From Arcobacter sp. UBA7394 (GTDB lineage Bacteria > Campylobacterota > Campylobacteria > Campylobacterales > Arcobacteraceae), in the NCBI GenBank assembly GCA_002470185.1, contig DKNG01000242.1, positions 1-7,447 on the forward strand: DNA of 7,447 nucleotides. The letters run 5' to 3'. This document shows, piece by piece, positions 1-5,338 of this stretch. Below the pieces are notes generated by a model. The model was given only the letters and a program-made list of their open reading frames with translations, made no database searches and was not told the DNA's origin. Position 1 is the stretch's first letter. The number at the start of each line of letters is the position of its first letter. A program made the translations under genes and the position numbers.

Positions 1-1496
1 TCATGGAAAAGTGCTGCTAATCTTGTAATAGTTTTTTGATTTGGACTTAAGGACTCAAAAATACTTTTTATGTATTCATCTTCAATATTTTGTGCAAACT
101 TAAGTGTTTTAATAGAATGAACATCAGTTGGGTGTTGATGATAACCATCAAACTGTGGTTGGTTCATTATCAACTTGCTATTTGGAATAATTACTTCTAA
201 TAGATTTGCATTATAAAGTAGTTTTATCACAGGGTATAAAGACTTTTTAAATAACATAGATTTAATATTCTTTTTTAACTCTTGTGTTTGAGTTTTTGGT
301 AGTTTTGTTTTACTTGCATAATAGATATATGACCTGTCAAATCTAGTTACAACAGCAGGTAAAGAAATAAGCTCTTTTAAAAGTGCATTTAATGTTTTTG
401 GTTTCGCATTAAATGATGTGTATAAAGTATTTCCAACAATATATAAATCTTTTTTAAATCTATTGTTTTTAAGTTCTTTAATATTTTTATTTTCAAAAAG
501 CACACTTCTTGTAAACTTTTTGATCATAGTTGCAGTAAAACTATGTACAATATGAAGACACGATAGAAGTTTTGCCATACATTGACGCTCTTTTGTATAT
601 CTTGGTGTATCTTTAAATACAAGTTTTGTACTTAAATCAGGAAGAATATCAAAAGTAACTTGATCCTGTTTTTTTCTAGCAATATTATGTAAAGCATTTC
701 TAACTCTAAAAATAAACTCTAAAGCTTGTCTATACAGTTTGAATTCTTCTTCTGTAAACTCTTTACCAATTAGATGTTTTGTATCTCTAATACCATATAG
801 AATATTTGCCATCCAATACATCATATTTGATTCTCGAATTCCTCCAAAACCATCTTTGACATTTGGTTCCATTTTTAGGGGATATTTTAGAAGTCGATCT
901 TTGTGTTCTTGAAGTTTTTCTAATACAAAATCTTTTTGATTTGTTTTTCTAATTTGACTTAGAATATTTTCATATCCAAACCATAAATATTTTGAACCAA
1001 AAATTAATCTTGATTCAATAATTGAACTTTTGATAGTAATATCTTCTTTTACCCCATCAGCCACTTCACTTAATTCATGTACTCTAGAGCCTAGTTTTAA
1101 TCCACAATCCCAAGCAAGAGTAATAAACTCTTCCATGATTTCTTTTAGGTTATAACCTTTGATATCTTCATATAAAATCATAATATCAATATCAGAATAA
1201 ATACAAAGCTGTTCTCTTCCATAGGAACCTAAAGCTACTAGTGAAATAGGAATAGAAGTACTCATTGGCTGGTATGAACCAAAATTTTTTCGTAGGATAT
1301 ATTTGTAAAGTTGGATTAAAAATTTATCAGTATGTTTTGTATGTTTAATAAAAAAATCTTTACCACCTGTTGTTTCAAAGGTAGTATCGATTGAGTTTAC
1401 ATAGTTTTTAAAATAAGTTTTAAAAACCTTAGATATCTCAAAATCTGTTGCATTATTTGAGATAAGTTCTTCTATTTGTATATTTAATTCGCTCAT
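1..1496 (-). CDS. glnD: GlnD-type [protein-PII] uridylyltransferase / uridylyl-removing enzyme, partial (C-terminus outside window)
   Basis: The cytoplasmic enzyme adds UMP to and removes it from the PII signal protein according to glutamine level, so reporting nitrogen status. The frame stays open for 498 codons from the ATG at 1496-1494 to the window edge; full GlnD proteins are usually about 850-900 residues. Seen directly: a nucleotidyltransferase motif GSYGR (residues 90-94) followed by YSDIDIMIL with the metal-binding Asp102 and Asp104; the linker signature MEPNVKDGFGGIR (209-221), typical of the GlnD uridylyltransferase-associated domain; and the start of the HD hydrolase domain, with YHQHPTDVHS near 452-461 and LAALFH at 493-498. 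The next codon begins GA, as expected for the Asp of the HD pair. The start is fixed by the ATGA overlap with the upstream regulator gene, which implies translational coupling. ACT domains, expected at the C-terminus, lie outside. No glnB or amt is visible here, so the PII substrate is inferred from family. Confidence 0.93.
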   Translation of the reverse strand, partial: MSELNIQIEELISNNATDFEISKVFKTYFKNYVNSIDTTFETTGGKDFFIKHTKHTDKFLIQLYKYILRKNFGSYQPMSTSIPISLVALGSYGREQLCIYSDIDIMILYEDIKGYNLKEIMEEFITLAWDCGLKLGSRVHELSEVADGVKEDITIKSSIIESRLIFGSKYLWFGYENILSQIRKTNQKDFVLEKLQEHKDRLLKYPLKMEPNVKDGFGGIRESNMMYWMANILYGIRDTKHLIGKEFTEEEFKLYRQALEFIFRVRNALHNIARKKQDQVTFDILPDLSTKLVFKDTPRYTKERQCMAKLLSCLHIVHSFTATMIKKFTRSVLFENKNIKELKNNRFKKDLYIVGNTLYTSFNAKPKTLNALLKELISLPAVVTRFDRSYIYYASKTKLPKTQTQELKKNIKSMLFKKSLYPVIKLLYNANLLEVIIPNSKLIMNQPQFDGYHQHPTDVHSIKTLKFAQNIEDEYIKSIFESLSPNQKTITRLAALFH

Positions 1497-2245
1497 AATA
1501 ACTCTTTATGAATATCTAATTTCTTTCTTAATGTGATTCTATTAAGTCCTAGGTGTTTTGCCACTTGGACTTGCGATTTATATTTTTTTGTTGAAGCTTT
1601 TATTAATGGCACTTCAAATAAATATAATAAATCTTTATATGAGTTTTCACCCTCTAAATGTTCACTTAGGTATCTCTCTAAAAACATTAGAATCTCTTCT
1701 TCTCCAATAGTTTCAAATAGATAAGAAAAGTATATTGATTTTCTTAAACTATGTGCATTATTTGAGATGTTAGTAATAAGTTTTGCATTTGCTACAGTTT
1801 GCATATCAAGTATTTTACTAGCTTCTTGTGAGAACTTTTGTATTAATTGTTTTGTATCATTTTCTCTTTTATATAAATCAGGAATTTCAAGATTAATTGA
1901 AAATATATCTTTGATTTTTTGATTTAATATATTTGTAGTTGAAATTGCAATCACTCTAATACTATTATCATTTATCCATTCTAAAAATAAATTAATGTTA
2001 CTTATTTCTTCAATTCTATCAATGATAATTGCATCATCTTGTAAATTAATTGCATCATCTTTAATATCTTGTTGAAGGATTTTTGCATCATAGATTTTTG
2101 AGTTTGGCAATATATATTTTGCTAGGGATTTTTTCCCTACACCTAATGAACCAATAATTAGTGCATTAACATTTACAGCTTGTAATAACTTTGCTGAATT
2201 TAGTATCTCTTTTGAAATTTCATCTTGTGCGATGTAATCTTGCAT
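1493..2245 (-). CDS. Compact NtrC-derived AAA+-like regulator with Fis-type helix-turn-helix
   Basis: This 250-residue cytoplasmic protein is probably a DNA-binding regulator. Residues 31-41 (IGSLGVGKKSL) match the NtrC-family P-loop GESGTGKE, with Lys38 as the phosphate-binding lysine. Residues 73-80 (IIIDRIEE) sit at the Walker B position, but the usual DE is D76-R77, so the catalytic Glu is missing. RVIAISTTN (97-105) resembles sensor I. The RxDLYYRL arginine-finger segment is replaced by IFSINLEIPDL, and no GAFTGA sigma-54 contact loop is present. The C-terminus (about 207-249) is a Fis-type HTH ending VAKHLGLNRITLRKKL. P-loop to the end of the core is about 95 residues, against roughly 140 in NtrC. 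No receiver domain precedes it. The start at 2245 has TAAGG at 2255-2259, 9 bases upstream. It overlaps glnD by 4 bases (ATGA), which suggests a nitrogen-related role. Activation of sigma-54 looks unlikely; repression or Fis-like binding is inferred. Confidence 0.82.
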   Translation of the reverse strand: MQDYIAQDEISKEILNSAKLLQAVNVNALIIGSLGVGKKSLAKYILPNSKIYDAKILQQDIKDDAINLQDDAIIIDRIEEISNINLFLEWINDNSIRVIAISTTNILNQKIKDIFSINLEIPDLYKRENDTKQLIQKFSQEASKILDMQTVANAKLITNISNNAHSLRKSIYFSYLFETIGEEEILMFLERYLSEHLEGENSYKDLLYLFEVPLIKASTKKYKSQVQVAKHLGLNRITLRKKLDIHKELL

Positions 2246-2273
2246 ATTTTTTAACCTTACTTAATATAAAGAT

Positions 2274-2279
2274 ATTATA
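2274..2279 (-). promoter_or_regulatory. Candidate -10 element for the regulator-glnD unit
   Basis: On the minus strand this is a perfect TATAAT preceded by TTG, about 29 bases upstream of the regulator ATG, giving a leader of roughly 20-25 bases. No good -35 is seen 17 bp further upstream, but Campylobacterota housekeeping promoters often lack one and rely on the -10 and T-rich upstream DNA. A second minus-strand TATAAT at 2301-2306 is an alternative. Confidence 0.45.
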
Positions 2280-2301
2280 CAAAAAATTGTCTATATCTGA
2301 A

Positions 2302-2314
2302 TTATACTGTATAA
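2302..2314. promoter_or_regulatory. 13-bp perfect inverted repeat, candidate operator
   Basis: TTATAC-T-GTATAA is a perfect 6-bp dyad around one central base. It lies in the divergent spacer, just upstream of the proposed -10 of the regulator-glnD unit and overlapping the alternative TATAAT at 2301-2306. A Fis-type HTH protein encoded next door would be expected to bind a dyad, so autoregulation is possible. Chance occurrence is quite likely in DNA this AT-rich. Confidence 0.25.
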
Positions 2315-2389
2315 AATAAAGATAATTTTTTTTAATTGTATATAAAATAACCAAATATTTATATTATGAATAATTAGATAATTTTTTAG

Positions 2390-2418
2390 TTGACTTCTAT
2401 GCTTATTGTATGTAAAAT
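2390..2418 (+). promoter_or_regulatory. Sigma-70-type promoter for the histidine kinase gene
   Basis: TTGACT (2390-2395) and TAAAAT (2413-2418) are separated by exactly 17 bp, close to the housekeeping consensus. Transcription would begin near 2425, leaving a leader of about 28 bases before the ATG at 2453. The -35 match is unusually good for this phylum. Confidence 0.55.
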
Positions 2419-2452
2419 GTAAAGTTAAATTATATTTTGAAAAGAAAACATT

Positions 2453-4246
2453 ATGAGAAAAAACCTATATAGAATCCCTACCATTATTACTTTTGCCATT
2501 ATTACTATTTTGGCATTTTCTATGACAACTAATTATATTTATGAAAAAGAAAACCAACTATTAGATAAAAAATATACAAATCATGCTTCAAATATTCAAG
2601 ACAAAATTAAGTCACAAATTCTAAAAAAGAAAAATGCAACCTTAGCTTTGACAATAACACTTGCCAATAATCCAGATATTATTAATTATGGAATGAAGAA
2701 TAATAATTTAAACAGCCTATCATTATTATTAAGAGAAGAAACAGACTTTAAGAATGTATGGTTTCAAATTATTGATAAAAATGGGAAATCATTATATAGA
2801 TCTTGGTCAGATAAAAAAAATGATGCTATTGTAAAGGTACGATCAGATTTAAAAAAGATGTTAAAGAAACCTAGAATAAAAAGTACTATTAGTATTGGGA
2901 AATATGATATTACTTTTAAAGCAATGGTTCCAATTTATAAAAATGGGGATTTTCTAGGAATTATTGAGTCTATTACACATTTTAATTCTATATCAAGAGG
3001 TCTTAGATTATCAGATAGTTTAGAACCTATTATAATAATTGATGATAAATATACAAAACAATTAGAAAAGAACGCTTTTACAAAAATCTTTTTGAAGAAT
3101 CACTATATAGCTAATTTATCTGTAAGTAAAGAGCTTCTTAGATATCTTGATAGTCAGGATTTAAACAGCTTTCTAAATATTGAAAAATACAAGATAGATA
3201 GAGATAAGTTAGTAGTTAATACACCTATTATTTTTGAAAATAAGATGCTTGGAAATTTTTTAGTGTTTAAAAATCTAGATACTATAGATACTTCATATAT
3301 AGATGAATATAAACAAAATGCCTTTTTATACTTGGGTCTTTTTGTAATATTATTAGGACTTGTTTTATATATCATTAGTTACTATCTATATTCAAAAGAG
3401 TTAAAAAAGCTATATAAAAGATTAAGAAATAATCAAAAAGAGTTAAATAAACTAAATGATTCTTTACAACAAACAGTAGATGAAGAAGTTAGTAAAAACT
3501 ATGAAAAAAACAAAATGCTTTTCCAACAAAGTAAGATGGCTGCAATGGGGGAGATGATTGGTAATATTGCACATCAATGGAGACAACCTTTATCAGTTAT
3601 CACAACTGCTGCAACTGGAATGAAATTAAAAAAAGAGATAGGTATTTTAAATGATCAAGAGTATGTTGAATCAATGGATATGATTGTGAATTCTGCTAAT
3701 TATTTATCAAATACTATTGAAGATTTTAGAAACTTTTTCTCTCCAAGTAAAAACAAGAATATTTTTAAATCTGAAGAATTAGTAGAAAAAGTATTCAATT
3801 TAATTCACTCAGAGTTTAATAGTAAAAATATAGTAGTTATTACAAATATTTATGATTTCGAAGTATATACATATGAAAATGAGTTATTACAAGTAATGAT
3901 TAATTTATTGAATAATGCAAGAGATGAATTAGTAAATGTTGAAGATTATGATAGTAGATTTATATTTATGGATTTTTATGAAAAAGATGAAAATGCAGTT
4001 ATCAAAATAAAAGATAGTGCAGGTGGAATTCCTAGTGATATTATTGATAGGATTTTTGAACCATATTTTACAACAAAACATCAATCTCAAGGTACAGGAA
4101 TTGGACTATTTATGAGTGAAGAGATTATCTCTAAACACATGAATGGGGACATAGAAGTGGCAAATGAGACTTTTAATTATAAAGACAAAACCTATACAGG
4201 AGCTGCCTTTACATTAAGTATTCCAATGAATGATAAAACTATTTAG
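2453..4246 (+). CDS. Membrane sensor histidine kinase with Cache-like periplasmic domain
   Basis: This 597-residue inner-membrane kinase should autophosphorylate on His374 and pass the phosphate to a response regulator not encoded in this window. Layout: first membrane helix about residues 9-27; an extracytoplasmic region about 30-285 resembling a double Cache sensor (FKNVWFQIIDKNGKSLY at 99-115 and AMVPIYKNGDFLGIIE at 157-172 are typical Cache strands); second helix about 290-312; a charged coiled coil about 314-360 with no HAMP; then the HisKA H-box MIGNIAHQWRQPLS (368-381). The ATPase domain shows the N-box NLLNNARDEL (484-493), the G1 box DSAGGIP (521-527), the F-box FEPYFTT (535-541) and the G2 box GTGIGL (547-552), so it looks catalytically intact. 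The ATG has only a weak purine-rich ribosome site (GAAAAGAAAA) just upstream. Its stop overlaps the end of the convergent gene. The ligand is unknown; Cache domains commonly bind small organic molecules such as amino or carboxylic acids. Confidence 0.93.
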   Translation: MRKNLYRIPTIITFAIITILAFSMTTNYIYEKENQLLDKKYTNHASNIQDKIKSQILKKKNATLALTITLANNPDIINYGMKNNNLNSLSLLLREETDFKNVWFQIIDKNGKSLYRSWSDKKNDAIVKVRSDLKKMLKKPRIKSTISIGKYDITFKAMVPIYKNGDFLGIIESITHFNSISRGLRLSDSLEPIIIIDDKYTKQLEKNAFTKIFLKNHYIANLSVSKELLRYLDSQDLNSFLNIEKYKIDRDKLVVNTPIIFENKMLGNFLVFKNLDTIDTSYIDEYKQNAFLYLGLFVILLGLVLYIISYYLYSKELKKLYKRLRNNQKELNKLNDSLQQTVDEEVSKNYEKNKMLFQQSKMAAMGEMIGNIAHQWRQPLSVITTAATGMKLKKEIGILNDQEYVESMDMIVNSANYLSNTIEDFRNFFSPSKNKNIFKSEELVEKVFNLIHSEFNSKNIVVITNIYDFEVYTYENELLQVMINLLNNARDELVNVEDYDSRFIFMDFYEKDENAVIKIKDSAGGIPSDIIDRIFEPYFTTKHQSQGTGIGLFMSEEIISKHMNGDIEVANETFNYKDKTYTGAAFTLSIPMNDKTI

Positions 4247-5102
4247 GTTTTTTATTGGAGAAATGAATAAATACTGTAAGTGATACTAAAATTAATGCAA
4301 TTCCTGCTATTAAATAGAAAGCATTTATCATTTTTTCATAATCATTAATTGCAATTTTAAATACAACAATAAGTGCTTCAATAGATAAAGCAATAATAAT
4401 CGTACTTAAAAACTTTGTTAATATCTTAGTCTCAACTTTTGAGTTTTTAGAGTAAGATTTGAAAAATACTTCTTGTTCTAGTATTGTTTTTGCTAGATCA
4501 AATATTGCAATACTTAGAGTTAATGCAATAATTGGTTTAAATATCATTTCTAAAGATATAGTACTTTTTGCAAATACATAATAAACAAAATCATATAATG
4601 AAAATCCAATAGTAACCATTGCTAAAATCATCATAGAAAAACCAGCAAATACATAAAAACCTTTTGTTAAAGAGTGAAAAGGTTTATTTAGTTCAAGTAG
4701 GTTTAATTTCTCAAGTAAAATATCAATTCTAAAATCTAAGAATATAATCTCATCACCTTCTTTGATAGTAACTGTAACACAATTGTTTCTAGTAGCAATA
4801 GAAATATAAGGCGTAGAAAAAGCAATATTATCATCTTTAAATTCTAATTTTGAGATAAGGTAAGACCTATTTTTGTCTTTGGCTTCTTCGTCTATTTTAT
4901 TTCTATAGTAGTTTGCTGAGGTCTGAATCTTTGTATCTTTGTTTGTAAAATAAATTAATTCAAGTGAAGGAAAAAGATTAAATAGCTTTGAAAACTCACT
5001 TTTTTTATGAGGTGTTAATTCTCCAAGGTTTCTAATACTTTCTTGTAAAAAGAATTCAATTTCTTCTTTATGTTGTTTGTAGGTTTCTATGAATTCTTTC
5101 AT
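4239..5102 (-). CDS. PDC-like sensor domain protein with four transmembrane helices
   Basis: This 287-residue inner-membrane protein has no assigned function. Residues about 10-135 resemble the PDC/Cache-type sensor domain common in Campylobacterota signalling proteins: FPSLELIYFTN (44-54), then QTSANYYRNK (60-69), KNRSYL (77-82), and STPYISIATRNNCVTVT (96-112). Four hydrophobic stretches follow at about 149-172, 187-207, 229-250 and 259-280. The lysine-rich loop between helices 2 and 3 and the C-terminal NKKPK suggest both face the cytoplasm, which puts the N-terminal domain in the cytoplasm too; no signal peptide or earlier helix is present. There is no kinase, cyclase, EAL, HD or methyl-accepting output domain, so the helices may be the output or a partner-binding unit. 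The start at 5102 has AGGA (5109-5112) 6 bases upstream. It converges on the kinase gene with an 8-bp coding overlap. Distant likeness of the helical part to PsiE-type proteins was considered but is weak. Confidence 0.85.
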   Translation of the reverse strand: MKEFIETYKQHKEEIEFFLQESIRNLGELTPHKKSEFSKLFNLFPSLELIYFTNKDTKIQTSANYYRNKIDEEAKDKNRSYLISKLEFKDDNIAFSTPYISIATRNNCVTVTIKEGDEIIFLDFRIDILLEKLNLLELNKPFHSLTKGFYVFAGFSMMILAMVTIGFSLYDFVYYVFAKSTISLEMIFKPIIALTLSIAIFDLAKTILEQEVFFKSYSKNSKVETKILTKFLSTIIIALSIEALIVVFKIAINDYEKMINAFYLIAGIALILVSLTVFIHFSNKKPK

Positions 5103-5127
5103 TTTTTATCCTGTAATGATTTTTATA

Positions 5128-5133
5128 ATTATA
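5128..5133 (-). promoter_or_regulatory. Candidate -10 element for the PDC/4-TM gene
   Basis: A perfect minus-strand TATAAT preceded by GGTG lies 26-31 bases upstream of the ATG at 5102, which would give a leader of about 20 bases containing the AGGA ribosome site. No convincing -35 is visible, as is common in this phylum. Confidence 0.45.
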
Positions 5134-5204
5134 CACCTACTTAATTAATAATCATATTTTCTTTTGGTTATTATTTATACAATAAAATTATTTTTGTATA
5201 TATT

Positions 5205-5220
5205 GTTTACTATACTAAAC
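5205..5220. promoter_or_regulatory. 16-bp imperfect dyad, candidate operator in divergent spacer
   Basis: GTTTA-C-TATA-C-TAAAC is symmetric at 14 of 16 positions, failing only at the C/C pair. It lies between the two divergent promoters, centred 39 bp upstream of the Crp/Fnr box. Its half-sites (GTTTA/TAAAC) differ from the Crp/Fnr half-sites, so a different regulator would be needed. The protein that might bind is unknown. Confidence 0.3.
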
Positions 5221-5244
5221 GAAATAATAATTCTTATAAGCAAA

Positions 5245-5258
5245 TTGACTTAGATCAA
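5245..5258 (+). promoter_or_regulatory. Crp/Fnr-family binding box upstream of the exoprotein gene
   Basis: TTGAC-TTAG-ATCAA matches the FNR consensus TTGAT-N4-ATCAA at nine of ten informative bases. Its centre (between 5251 and 5252) is 41.5 bp upstream of a start at 5293, the class II activator spacing, given the -10 at 5283-5288. Related CRP/FNR-type regulators respond to oxygen, nitric oxide or cyclic nucleotides; which of them acts here cannot be told from the site. Confidence 0.65.
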
Positions 5259-5279
5259 GAGATAAGTTTATTTTTATTA

Positions 5280-5288
5280 TGCTAGTAT
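5280..5288 (+). promoter_or_regulatory. Extended -10 of the exoprotein promoter
   Basis: TG-C-TAGTAT is an extended -10 (TGn followed by TAnnnT) with no consensus -35; the Crp/Fnr box occupies that position instead, as in activator-dependent promoters. Transcription would begin about 5293-5295, with a leader near 45 bases. TATTAT at 5275-5280 is an overlapping alternative. Confidence 0.45.
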
Positions 5289-5338
5289 CACAATTAACGT
5301 TATATTATTAAAAAATAATAAATAAATAGGGGAGTTGT

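Noticed and set aside
1533..1724. Plus-strand open frame of 63 codons
   Set aside because: It lies wholly inside the regulator gene on the opposite strand, has no ribosome site, and its composition is that of an antisense reading of that gene.
2246..2452. Small RNA or leader peptide in the divergent spacer
   Set aside because: Only promoter-like elements and AT-rich dyads are present; no hairpin followed by a T-tract and no short frame with a ribosome site was found.
3154..3375. Minus-strand open frame of 73 codons
   Set aside because: It is antisense to the sensor and second helix of the histidine kinase, where conserved features support the plus strand; no promoter or ribosome site of its own was seen.
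5303..5320. AT-only hairpin (TATTATT, AAAA loop, AATAATA) just before the exoprotein ribosome site
   Set aside because: A 7-bp stem made only of A-U pairs is weak, has no U-tract as a terminator would, and such repeats are expected by chance in DNA this AT-rich.
5103..5338. Sigma-54 (-24/-12, GG-N10-GC) promoter
   Set aside because: The spacer was read for a GG/GC pair at the right distance and none convincing was seen; the extended -10 with the Crp/Fnr box explains the region better.
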